From: Rhodobacterales bacterium
GTDB taxonomy: Bacteria > Pseudomonadota > Alphaproteobacteria > Rhodobacterales > Rhodobacteraceae
Direction of reading: 5' to 3'
Assembly (NCBI GenBank): GCA_013298485.1
Contig: JAAFHS010000108.1
Coordinates: 1-7,491, forward strand
DNA: 7,491 bases
Shown: one piece after another, positions 1 to 6,304 of the stretch
Numbering within the stretch: the stretch's first letter is position 1
How the letters are laid out: the number at the start of each line of letters is the position of its first letter
Made by a program: the position numbers and the translations under genes
The notes under the pieces: generated by a model
Seen by the model: the letters and a program-made list of their open reading frames with translations, nothing else
The model's database searches: none
What the model was told of the DNA's origin: nothing

Positions 1-450
1 GCGGCAGATCGGGATGTGGTCGATGTCGCCGGGGTCTTCGTGCGCCGTGGCGATATGCAAATGCTGCTGGTCCCGGACGGGGGCATTGCAGACAGCACCG
101 GAAACATCGCGGGTTTTGCCCCCGCACCTGCGCAGACTCTGGGTCGGTGGCGCCTGACGGGCGAGATTTGCGACGGCAAATGCTATTCCGGCGCGATGCG
201 GCCCGGGGGTGGGCTGGCGCATAAGGCCTGTGCAAACCTGTGCATCCTGTCCGGGCTGCCCCCGGTTCTGGTGATGGCGCTGCCGGTCGAGGGATCGACC
301 GTCGTCCTGCTGGCGGACGAAGATGGCGGGCCGATGCCAGATGTACTCTATGACATGACGGCTGTTCCCGTGGTCATGGACGGCACGCTGGAGCGGCGCG
401 ACGACATCCTGATCTTCCGGATTGATACGGGCACGACCCAAAGGCGCTGA
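1..450 (+). CDS. Conserved-looking protein of unknown function, two CX3C motifs (5' end outside window)
   Basis: The reading frame is open from the first base and ends in TGA at 448-450, so 149 residues are visible and the true start is probably upstream. A GTG at base 16 is a possible but unsupported start. I do not recognise the family with certainty. The striking part is a dense motif at visible residues 54-90: GEICDGKCYSGAM with C57 and C61, then HKACANLC with C77 and C81, then a GLPPV turn. This gives C-X3-C-X15-C-X3-C, a spacing that could bind a metal or iron-sulfur centre or form disulfides (inference). Hydrophobic stretches around residues 90-106 look like beta strands rather than membrane spans. 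No signal peptide can be judged because the N-terminus is missing. It lies 94 bases upstream of the amidase gene, on the same strand, with a possible promoter between, so it may belong to another transcription unit. Confidence 0.75.
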   Translation, partial: AADRDVVDVAGVFVRRGDMQMLLVPDGGIADSTGNIAGFAPAPAQTLGRWRLTGEICDGKCYSGAMRPGGGLAHKACANLCILSGLPPVLVMALPVEGSTVVLLADEDGGPMPDVLYDMTAVPVVMDGTLERRDDILIFRIDTGTTQRR

Positions 451-483
451 GGGCGGCGATGCCTGACTGCTTTCATGTCGGCT

Positions 484-512
484 GTTCCATTGGCCGCGAC
501 GTCGCGTATGAT
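484..512 (+). promoter_or_regulatory. Weak promoter candidate with 12-bp palindrome in the spacer
   Basis: A TATGAT hexamer at 507-512 matches five of six bases of a sigma-70 -10 box. Upstream at the right distance (484-489) is only a poor -35 match, GTTCCA, with a 17-base spacer. A perfect palindrome, CGCGACGTCGCG, fills 495-506 and abuts the -10 hexamer, where a bound regulator would control RNA polymerase. The site is 33 bases upstream of the amidase start codon. The palindrome is certain; its role as a promoter or operator is inference. Confidence 0.3.
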
Positions 513-544
513 CCGGCCCAACGGGGTCAACGAAAGAAAACGCG

Positions 545-1489
545 ATGTGCAAGGACTGCAACTATACCATTCACGCGGCACAGCATCATTTCGGCTGGGA
601 CAATGCGCGCGCACCGGCGCAGCGGGCAGAACCGGGTGCAACGATCCTGTTCCATTGCCTTGATTCCTCGGCGGGGCAGTTCAGCAAGGCCTCGACCGTG
701 GCGGCGGTGACCGCCCTTGATTTCGGCAAGGTCAATCCGGTGTCAGGGCCAATCTATGTGGAAGGTGCCGCACCCGGCGATGCGCTGAAGATCACGATCG
801 ACAGTTTCGCGCCATCGGGCTGGGGGTGGACCGCGAATATTCCGGGCTTCGGGCTGCTGGCGGATCAGTTCCCTGATCCGGCGCTGCACATCTGGACTTA
901 TGACCCCGGCAGCCTTGCACCGGCGCTGTTCGGCACGCATGCGCGCGTGCCGCTGAAGCCATTCGCGGGCACCATCGGTAACGCGCCGGCCGAGGCGGGC
1001 CTGCATTCGGTCGTCCCGCCCCGGCGGGTGGGGGGCAATCTGGACATCCGCGATCTGGCGGCGGGCACCACGCTGTATCTGCCGGTCGAGGTGGAGGGCG
1101 CGCTGTTCAGCGTGGGTGACACGCATGCAGCCCAGGGCGACGGCGAGGTTTGCGGGACGGCGATTGAAAGCCCGATGGATGTGGTGCTGACGATTGACCT
1201 GGTGAAAGGCGCGCATCTGAAGACGCCGCGTTTCACGACGCCCGGCCCCGTGACACGCCATCTGGATGCCAAAGGGTATGAGGTGACGACGGGCATCGGG
1301 CCGGATCTGATGAGCGGCGCGCGCGATGCGGTGTCAGGGATGATCGACCTTCTCTGTGCCACGCGCGGCCTGTCGGCGGTGGACGCCTATATGCTGGTAT
1401 CGACCTGCGGCGATCTGCGGATATCCGAGATTGTGGACATGCCGAACTGGGTCGTCAGCTTTTACTTTCCGCGCTGTGTGTTTGAATGA
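545..1489 (+). CDS. Acetamidase/formamidase family protein
   Basis: This 314-residue protein belongs to the acetamidase/formamidase (FmdA/AmdA) family. These enzymes hydrolyse short amides such as formamide or acetamide to ammonia and the carboxylic acid in the cytoplasm. The N-terminus MCKDCNYTIHAAQHHFGWDN matches my memory of the family opening (TIH...HHFGWDN) and fixes the ATG at 545. The ribosome binding site is weak, GAAAG about nine bases upstream. The family hallmark GDTHAAQGDGEVCGTAIE lies at residues 191-208, and the C-terminal segment DMPNWVVSFYFP at 298-309 is also typical. The length fits the family's usual 300-odd residues. There is no signal peptide or membrane span. A C2-X2-C5 pair sits at the extreme N-terminus. 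It precedes a peptidase and a peptide-type importer on the same strand, which suggests a role in amide or peptide nitrogen use. The exact substrate is unknown, because the family includes members with untested specificity. Confidence 0.95.
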   Translation: MCKDCNYTIHAAQHHFGWDNARAPAQRAEPGATILFHCLDSSAGQFSKASTVAAVTALDFGKVNPVSGPIYVEGAAPGDALKITIDSFAPSGWGWTANIPGFGLLADQFPDPALHIWTYDPGSLAPALFGTHARVPLKPFAGTIGNAPAEAGLHSVVPPRRVGGNLDIRDLAAGTTLYLPVEVEGALFSVGDTHAAQGDGEVCGTAIESPMDVVLTIDLVKGAHLKTPRFTTPGPVTRHLDAKGYEVTTGIGPDLMSGARDAVSGMIDLLCATRGLSAVDAYMLVSTCGDLRISEIVDMPNWVVSFYFPRCVFE

Positions 1490-1493
1490 AGCA

Positions 1494-1528
1494 GTTTGCC
1501 GTCCACGTGAATCACATCGGTGGCAAAC
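1494..1528 (+). repeat. 7-bp inverted repeat just after the amidase gene
   Basis: GTTTGCC at 1494-1500 is the exact reverse complement of GGCAAAC at 1522-1528, with 21 bases between. It begins five bases after the amidase stop codon. The sequence after it is C-rich with no T run, so it is not a normal intrinsic terminator. It could be a weak 3'-end-stabilising hairpin, an operator, or chance. Confidence 0.35.
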
Positions 1529-1703
1529 CCCGACGCTATAGGCGCATATGCCGCACAAGAAATATGCAGGCTTGCAACCTGCGGGCTGTATCCGCCCAGA
1601 TATCGCGCAAATGCACTCTTGCCGGATTGTTCAGAATCGCCGCATGTTTAGGAGCTGCTTGCCGACGGGCCGGGTGTTGGGGCTGATTGTGCAAGACCGC
1701 TTG

Positions 1704-1711
1704 GGGGGTGA
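1704..1711 (+). promoter_or_regulatory. Strong ribosome binding site that fixes the peptidase start
   Basis: GGGGGTGA pairs with the usual anti-Shine-Dalgarno UCACCUCC over all eight bases, allowing one G-U pair, and leaves four bases before the ATG at 1716. It supports that ATG over upstream in-frame starts at 1548 or elsewhere, and over the GTG at 1713, which is too close. Confidence 0.7.
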
Positions 1712-1715
1712 CGTG

Positions 1716-2618
1716 ATGACGGCAGGCATGACATCGGTCGAAGGGCGCGCCCCGTTTCGGGGGTATGAAACCTGGTACCGGGTGACGGGTGATCTGGGGT
1801 CCGGCAAGGCCCCGATCTTCATTCTGCATGGCGGCCCGGGCGCGGCGCATAACTATGTCGACAGCTACGGGCATCTGGCGGCGGACGGCCGGGCAGTGGT
1901 GCACTATGACCAGCTGGGCTGCGGCAATTCCACCCTGCTGCCGGACAAGGGGGCTGATTTCTGGACCCCGCAACTGTTCGTGGATGAGCTGGAAAACCTG
2001 GTCGATCATCTGGGCCAGCGGGCGGGGTTCCATGTGCTGGGGCAATCCTGGGGCGGCATGCTGGGTGCGGAATACGGCACGCGGCGGCCAAGGGGCCTGA
2101 AATCCCTGACCATCGCCAATTCGCCCGCCTCCATGGCGCTGTGGACATCCGAGGCGATGCGCCAGCGGTCCCTGATGCCGCAGCATATTCAGGACACGCT
2201 GAATAAGTACGAGGCTGCGGGTGATTACGCCCATCCTGATTATCAGGCGGCCACCATGTGGGTCTATGAACGCCATGTCTGCCGGGTGGTGCCTTTCCCG
2301 CCCGAGGTGACGGCGACGTTCGAACAGGTCGCGCGCAATCCGACCGTCTATCATACGATGAACGGCCCCAACGAATTCTTCGTGGTGGGCACCCTGAAAC
2401 ACTGGGATATCATTCCCGAATTGCACAAGATCGACGTGCCCACGCTGGTGATTTCGGGCCGCCATGACGAGGCGACGCCAGCCTGCGTGCAGCCCTACAA
2501 GGATCATATCAAGGGGGCGACCTGGGTGATCTTTGAGAACAGCAGCCACATGCCGCATGTCGAGGAAAAGCATTTCTGCATGGGCGTCGTCGGCGGGTTT
2601 CTGAACCAGAACGACTAA
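1716..2618 (+). CDS. pip: Proline iminopeptidase-family hydrolase (peptidase S33, alpha/beta fold)
   Basis: The 300-residue product is an alpha/beta hydrolase of the proline iminopeptidase type, a cytoplasmic serine enzyme that removes N-terminal residues from short peptides. Visible motifs are the oxyanion-hole HGGPG at residues 38-42, the nucleophile elbow GQSWGG at 109-114 with Ser111, the acid loop SGRHDEATP with Asp251, and SSHMPH with His278. Glu220 in GPNEF and Glu252 beside the catalytic Asp are in the positions that bind the substrate's free amino group in the tricorn-interacting factor F1 type. No signal peptide or membrane span is present. The ATG at 1716 is chosen for its strong ribosome binding site and because family similarity begins only at about VEGRAPFRGYETW. 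Only 26 bases separate it from the binding-protein gene, so they probably share a transcript. Close relatives include L-amino-acid amidases (LaaA of Pseudomonas azotoformans), so an amidase role is a real alternative. Confidence 0.93.
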   Translation: MTAGMTSVEGRAPFRGYETWYRVTGDLGSGKAPIFILHGGPGAAHNYVDSYGHLAADGRAVVHYDQLGCGNSTLLPDKGADFWTPQLFVDELENLVDHLGQRAGFHVLGQSWGGMLGAEYGTRRPRGLKSLTIANSPASMALWTSEAMRQRSLMPQHIQDTLNKYEAAGDYAHPDYQAATMWVYERHVCRVVPFPPEVTATFEQVARNPTVYHTMNGPNEFFVVGTLKHWDIIPELHKIDVPTLVISGRHDEATPACVQPYKDHIKGATWVIFENSSHMPHVEEKHFCMGVVGGFLNQND

Positions 2619-2644
2619 AAAAAGATGACAATGGGGAGACTGAA

Positions 2645-4303
2645 ATGAAAAAACTTCTGATGGCGACGGTCGCGGCGGGTTTGCTGACGCTGGGCCTGAC
2701 GCCGGTTCATGCGGAATATCTGGAAGAGCACCGCGGTGGCACGATGCGCCTTGTGGCGCGGTCGGCGGCGGGGACGGTTGATCCGCATATCAACTACACG
2801 CTGCAATATTGGCAGATTTATCAGGGCATGTATGACGGGCTGATCGCGTTCAAAAAGGCAGCAGGGGCCGAGGGCTTTGAAAAAGTGCCCGATATCGCCG
2901 AAGCGATGCCCGAGGTCACGAATGACGGCAAGACCTACACGTTCAGGATCCGCAAAGGCATCATGTTCTCGAACGGGCAGGAACTGGGCGTCAAGGATGT
3001 GGTGGCGTCATTCCAGCGCATCTTCAAAGTGTCCAGCCCGACGGCGGGCGGGTTCTATTCGGTGATCGTGGGGGCGGATGCCTGCCTTGCGGAACCTGCG
3101 ACCTGTACGCTGGAAGGCGGGGTGATCGGGGATGAGGCGGCGGGAACGGTGACCATCAACCTGACGCGGCCCGATGCCGAATTCTTTGACAAGCTGGCCC
3201 TGCCACATGCGGCGATCCTGCCAGCAGATACGCCCGCCAGCGATGTGGGCACCGCACCCATCCCCGGCACGGGGGCCTATTATATCTCGGCCTATGACCC
3301 GAACACCGGCATGACGATGAGCCGCAATCCCCATTTCAAAGTGTGGAGCGAGGATGCGCAACCCGATGGCTATCCAGACGTGATCCAGTACGACTTCGGC
3401 CTGACGGACGAGGCGCAGGTGACGGCAGTGCAGAACGGCGAGGCGGACTGGATGTTCGATCAACCCCCGACCGACCGTCTGGGCGAGATTGGGACGACCT
3501 ACAAGGATGAGGTCTATATCACGCCGCTGACCGCGTGGTGGTATGCGCCGATGAACACCAACATTCCGCCCTTTGACAATGTGCTGGCGCGGCAGGCGGT
3601 GAACTTCGCCCTTGACCGCAATACGCTGGTCAACCTGTTCGGCGGTCCGGTTCTGGCGTCGCCCGTCTGTCAGGTTCTGCCGCCGGGCTTTCCGGGGCAT
3701 GAACCCTACTGCCCTTACACGGTCGATCCGGGCACGGCATGGTCGGCACCCGACCTAGAGAAGGCGCGCGCGCTGGTGCAGGAATCGGGCACGGCAGGCC
3801 AGACGGTGACGATCATCGCCGAGGATACGACTGTGTCCAAGGCCATCGGCACCTATATGCAATCGGTGCTGACCGACATCGGCTATGTGGCGGAAGTGAA
3901 GCCGATTTCGCCGAATATCCAGTTCACCTACATCCAGAACACCAACAACAACGTGCAGATCTCGATCACGCAGTGGTATCAGGATTACCCCGCAGCGTCC
4001 GATTTCCTGAACATCCTGTTCGGCTGCTCCAGCTTTACCCCCGGTTCTGACAGTTCGATCAACATCGCGGGTTTCTGTGATCCGGAAATTCAGGCCAAGA
4101 TGGATGAGGCGATGCTGCTGGGTGTGAGCGATCCTGCGGCTGCCAATGCGATGTGGGTCGAGATTGACCGGATGGTGACCGACAAGGCGCCGATGGCCGC
4201 CCTGTTCACGCCAAAGCGGATCGACTTCGTCTCGAAGCGGGTGGGGAATTTCCAGTTCAACTCGCAGTTCTACTGGATGGTCTCGCAATCGTGGGTGCAG
4301 TGA
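2645..4303 (+). CDS. Periplasmic substrate-binding protein of a peptide-type ABC importer (SBP_bac_5, DppA/OppA-like)
   Basis: This 552-residue protein captures the solute in the periplasm and delivers it to the permeases encoded next. Residues 1-23 form a classical Sec signal peptide: MKK, a hydrophobic core, and a VHA-E cleavage site. There is no lipobox cysteine, so the mature protein should be soluble. The mature part shows family 5 features: GGTMRLVARSAAGTVDPH near the N-terminus, YDGLIAF (63-69), the TYTFRIRKGIMFSNGQ strand-turn (97-112), PGTGAYYI (207-214), RQAVNFALDR (316-325), and W444 with the DYPAASDF segment (447-454) in the region that lines the ligand pocket. Six cysteines (C147, C154, C342, C356, C461, C478) fall into three close pairs and could form disulfides. 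Length is usual. GGGGAG at 2633-2638, six bases before the ATG, is a good ribosome binding site. Peptides are the likeliest ligand, but family 5 also binds glutathione, nickel and sugars. Confidence 0.95.
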   Translation: MKKLLMATVAAGLLTLGLTPVHAEYLEEHRGGTMRLVARSAAGTVDPHINYTLQYWQIYQGMYDGLIAFKKAAGAEGFEKVPDIAEAMPEVTNDGKTYTFRIRKGIMFSNGQELGVKDVVASFQRIFKVSSPTAGGFYSVIVGADACLAEPATCTLEGGVIGDEAAGTVTINLTRPDAEFFDKLALPHAAILPADTPASDVGTAPIPGTGAYYISAYDPNTGMTMSRNPHFKVWSEDAQPDGYPDVIQYDFGLTDEAQVTAVQNGEADWMFDQPPTDRLGEIGTTYKDEVYITPLTAWWYAPMNTNIPPFDNVLARQAVNFALDRNTLVNLFGGPVLASPVCQVLPPGFPGHEPYCPYTVDPGTAWSAPDLEKARALVQESGTAGQTVTIIAEDTTVSKAIGTYMQSVLTDIGYVAEVKPISPNIQFTYIQNTNNNVQISITQWYQDYPAASDFLNILFGCSSFTPGSDSSINIAGFCDPEIQAKMDEAMLLGVSDPAAANAMWVEIDRMVTDKAPMAALFTPKRIDFVSKRVGNFQFNSQFYWMVSQSWVQ

Positions 4304-4316
4304 TCCGGCCCCGGGC

Positions 4317-5336
4317 ATGACCGTTCTGTCAACCGACGTTGCGAACCAATGCCGTGGCCCATGGGCCACGGCATTTCGCCGCCTGATGCGCGACCGCGCG
4401 GCACTGGCTGCATTGGCCGCCTTCCTGCTGATTGTCCTGATGTGTCTTCTGGCCCCGGTCTATGCGCATTGGGCGGGGGTGGAGCCGTTCAAATCAACGC
4501 TGAATGCGACCATCATCATCGACGGGCAGGAACGCCCGGTGATGGAACTGCCGACTGAAGGGCTGGCGCTGGGCTATACCCCCATCGGGCCGACATGGAG
4601 CCTGGGGAACTATTTTCTGGGCGCTGACAATCAGGGCCGCGATGTGATGGCCCGGCTGCTTTACGGCGGTCTGAATTCGTTCCTGATCGCGGGGGCGGCC
4701 ACCATCTTTACGCTGACCTTTGCCACCCTGTTCGGCGTGACTGCGGGCTTTTTCGGCGGCGTCATCGACATGGTCCTGTCGCGCATCCTTGATGTCCTTT
4801 GGGCCTTTCCCGTCTATCTGCTGGCGATTTCGCTGTCTGTCGTGATGATCACCCAAAGCATCACCATCGGGCCTATCGTGATCGAATCCGGCTCGCTGTG
4901 GCTGCCCATCTTCATCATCGGGCTGATTTACATTCCCTACGTCGCAAGGCCCATTCGCGGACAGGTCATGGCCCTGCGCAACAGCGATTTCGTGATGGCT
5001 GCCATCGGGCTTGGCGCACCCAGCAGCCGTATCATGCGCAAGGACATTCTGCCGAACATCACCACAACACTGATCGTCTTCGTCCCGATCATGATGGCGC
5101 TGAACATGCTGACCGAATCCGCGCTGTCGTTCCTGTCCATCGGCGTGCAGCCCCCCGATGCCAGTTGGGGTACGATCATTCAGGACGGGCAGGGGCTGCT
5201 TTACACCCGGCCCGTTGTGGCGTTGGCACCGGGATTGATGATCGTGGCATCTGTCCTGTCGTTGAATGTGTTCGGCGATGGCTTGCGCGACGCGCTTGAT
5301 CCGAAATCCAAGATCAAACTGGGGCGCAGCGGATGA
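4317..5336 (+). CDS. DppC-type ABC transporter permease
   Basis: The 339-residue inner-membrane protein is one of the two channel subunits of the importer. Its N-terminal segment GPW..A.RRL.RDRAALAAL leads into a first membrane span at about 28-50. A periplasmic stretch (about 51-120) contains the typical LGADNQGRDVMARLLYG, and the transport core has further spans at roughly 122-148, 155-180, 194-214, 249-275 and 298-322. The cytoplasmic coupling (EAA) loop that docks on the ATPases is at about 224-247 (DFVMAAIGLGAPSSRIMRKDILPN in pieces), and SALSFLSIGVQPP (268-280) is typical of DppC/OppC. The start at 4317 has no clear ribosome binding site. The only other in-frame ATG, at 4386, would remove the conserved GPW segment. 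A perfect 28-bp palindrome covers codons 11-20. The gene follows the binding protein by 13 bases and overlaps the next gene by four. Confidence 0.94.
   Translation: MTVLSTDVANQCRGPWATAFRRLMRDRAALAALAAFLLIVLMCLLAPVYAHWAGVEPFKSTLNATIIIDGQERPVMELPTEGLALGYTPIGPTWSLGNYFLGADNQGRDVMARLLYGGLNSFLIAGAATIFTLTFATLFGVTAGFFGGVIDMVLSRILDVLWAFPVYLLAISLSVVMITQSITIGPIVIESGSLWLPIFIIGLIYIPYVARPIRGQVMALRNSDFVMAAIGLGAPSSRIMRKDILPNITTTLIVFVPIMMALNMLTESALSFLSIGVQPPDASWGTIIQDGQGLLYTRPVVALAPGLMIVASVLSLNVFGDGLRDALDPKSKIKLGRSG
4348..4375 (+). repeat. Perfect 28-bp palindrome, potential mRNA hairpin in the permease 5' coding region
   Basis: The sequence starts AATGCCGTGGCC, has CATG at the centre and ends GGCCACGGCATT; both halves match without any mismatch. 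In RNA it would form a 12-bp stem, eight of them G-C pairs, with a four-base loop. It begins 45 bases after the binding-protein stop codon and lies in codons 11-20 of the permease. Only three T residues follow, so it is not a standard intrinsic terminator. It may slow 3' decay of the binding-protein message or hinder permease translation (inference). No second copy is in the window. Confidence 0.9.
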
Positions 5337-6304
5337 TTTACGCGGTTCTTCAGCGGCTGGGACAAATGGTCTTCGTCATGGTCGGCATCAGCCTGCTGGT
5401 GTTCCTGATCTTTTTCGGCACACCGGGCGTTGACCCCGCCGCGCGCATCGCAGGGCGCAACGCCTCGCCTGAGGTGTTGGAGGCGGTGCGCATCAGCTTT
5501 GGCTTCGATCAGCCGTTCTATATCCAGTACCTGACCATGATGAAAAAGATCTTCATCACCGGGGACCTGACATCCTTCGTCAATCGCGGATGGGAGGTTG
5601 TGCCAGCGGTATTGGACACGATCCCCGTCACACTGTCGCTGGTCCTTGGGGCGGCGGTCCTGTGGATCATCTTCAGCCTGATCATCGGCGTCTTGGCTGC
5701 GGCCTACCGCGATACCTGGATCGACAAGATCCTGATGATCCTTGGCCTGATCGGCATCTCCATGCCGGTCTACTGGCTGGGCGAGGTGATGAACCTGGTT
5801 ACACAAAGCCGCTATCATGACACATGGCTGTTCTCGTGGGTGCCGCCCCTGGGGTACAAACCGCTGTCCGAAGATCCGAAGGGCTGGTTCCTGACGCTGG
5901 TGATCCCGTGGTTCACCCTGTCGATCCTGTATATCGGGCTTTATGGCCGTGTCCTGCGCGCCTCCATCACCGAGGCGCTGCAGGAAGATTACATCCGCAC
6001 CGCGCGGGCCAAGGGCCTGTCCGAAACCCGTATCCTGCTGCGCCATGCCTTGCGCACCTCGCTGATCAGTTTCGTCACGCTGTTCGGCCTTGATTTCGGG
6101 GCGCTGGTCGGCGGATCGGCCCTGCTGACCGAGGTCGTGTTCGGCCTGCAGGGGGTTGGCAAGCTGACCTTCGATGCGCTGCAGAACCTTGATCTGCCGA
6201 TCATCATGACGACGGTGCTTTATGCATCCTTCTTTGTCGTCGTGGCGAATGCGATTGTCGATGTCGTCTACATCCTTCTCGATCCGCGGGTGCGCACGGC
6301 ATGA
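5333..6304 (+). CDS. DppB-type ABC transporter permease
   Basis: The 323-residue protein is the second channel subunit. It has the DppB/OppB architecture: a first membrane span at about 10-30 (VFVMVGISLLVFLIFFGTPG region), a long periplasmic part with FGFDQPFYIQY at 56-66, then spans at roughly 97-125, 132-155, 185-207, 243-265 and 290-316. The coupling loop EDYIRTARAKGLSETRILLRHALR occupies 218-241 and carries the A-x3-G-x(n) pattern of EAA loops. LTEVVFGLQGVGKL (265-278) and LDPRVR near the C-terminus are also typical. The ATG overlaps the previous stop codon in an ATGA, so translation is probably coupled, and the length is normal for DppB. Here it follows the DppC-type gene, the reverse of the classical dppABCDF order. 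Confidence 0.94.
   Translation: MIYAVLQRLGQMVFVMVGISLLVFLIFFGTPGVDPAARIAGRNASPEVLEAVRISFGFDQPFYIQYLTMMKKIFITGDLTSFVNRGWEVVPAVLDTIPVTLSLVLGAAVLWIIFSLIIGVLAAAYRDTWIDKILMILGLIGISMPVYWLGEVMNLVTQSRYHDTWLFSWVPPLGYKPLSEDPKGWFLTLVIPWFTLSILYIGLYGRVLRASITEALQEDYIRTARAKGLSETRILLRHALRTSLISFVTLFGLDFGALVGGSALLTEVVFGLQGVGKLTFDALQNLDLPIIMTTVLYASFFVVVANAIVDVVYILLDPRVRTA

Larger units (their letters stand above)
1490..1715 (+). other. Intergenic region, possible start of the peptidase-importer operon
   Basis: This 226-base gap is the longest non-coding stretch in the window and the likeliest place for an operon promoter. I see no convincing -35/-10 pair. It contains the 7-bp inverted repeat GTTTGCC/GGCAAAC (1494-1500 and 1522-1528), the 8-bp palindrome GCATATGC (1544-1551) and the 5-bp inverted repeat GCAGG/CCTGC (1566-1570 and 1578-1582). 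There is no hairpin followed by a T run, so no intrinsic terminator for the amidase gene is evident. An open frame continues upstream from the peptidase gene to 1548, but its sequence does not resemble the family. Confidence 0.4.

Noticed and set aside
459..710. Small 83-codon + strand frame starting before the amidase
   Set aside because: It runs out of frame into the amidase coding region and has an Arg/Ser-rich shadow composition.
931..952. 8-bp inverted repeat CGGCACGC/GCGTGCCG with a six-base loop in the amidase gene
   Set aside because: Deep inside coding sequence, GC-rich and short enough to be chance; no link to a gene boundary.
1619..1648. TTGCCG and CATGTT, 18 bases apart, as an operon promoter
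   Set aside because: The -10 element matches only three of six consensus bases; not enough to annotate.
1486..1686. Small 66-codon + strand frame in the gap after the amidase
   Set aside because: No convincing ribosome binding site, Cys/Arg/Ala-rich composition and no domain-like pattern; it overlaps the amidase stop by chance.
1687..1694. TTG-TG-CAA half-site symmetry near the S33 start as an operator
   Set aside because: Only three bases per arm, which is too common to support a claim.
1548..1715. N-terminal extension of the S33 hydrolase to an ATG at 1548
   Set aside because: The extra 56 residues do not resemble the family or a signal peptide, and a strong ribosome binding site precedes the ATG at 1716.
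1536..2573. Open frame of 345 codons on the - strand opposite the S33 hydrolase
   Set aside because: Its translation is rich in His, Arg, Pro and Gln with no recognisable motif, as expected for the antisense of a GC-rich gene. The + strand protein has a full catalytic triad.
3008..3700. Open frame of 230 codons on the - strand within the binding-protein gene
   Set aside because: No family resemblance; it lies wholly opposite a clear SBP_bac_5 protein.
5201..6046. Open frame of 281 codons on the - strand across the two permease genes
   Set aside because: It spans the junction of two well-supported membrane-protein genes, and its translation is a low-complexity Asp/Gln/His/Arg mix typical of antisense frames.
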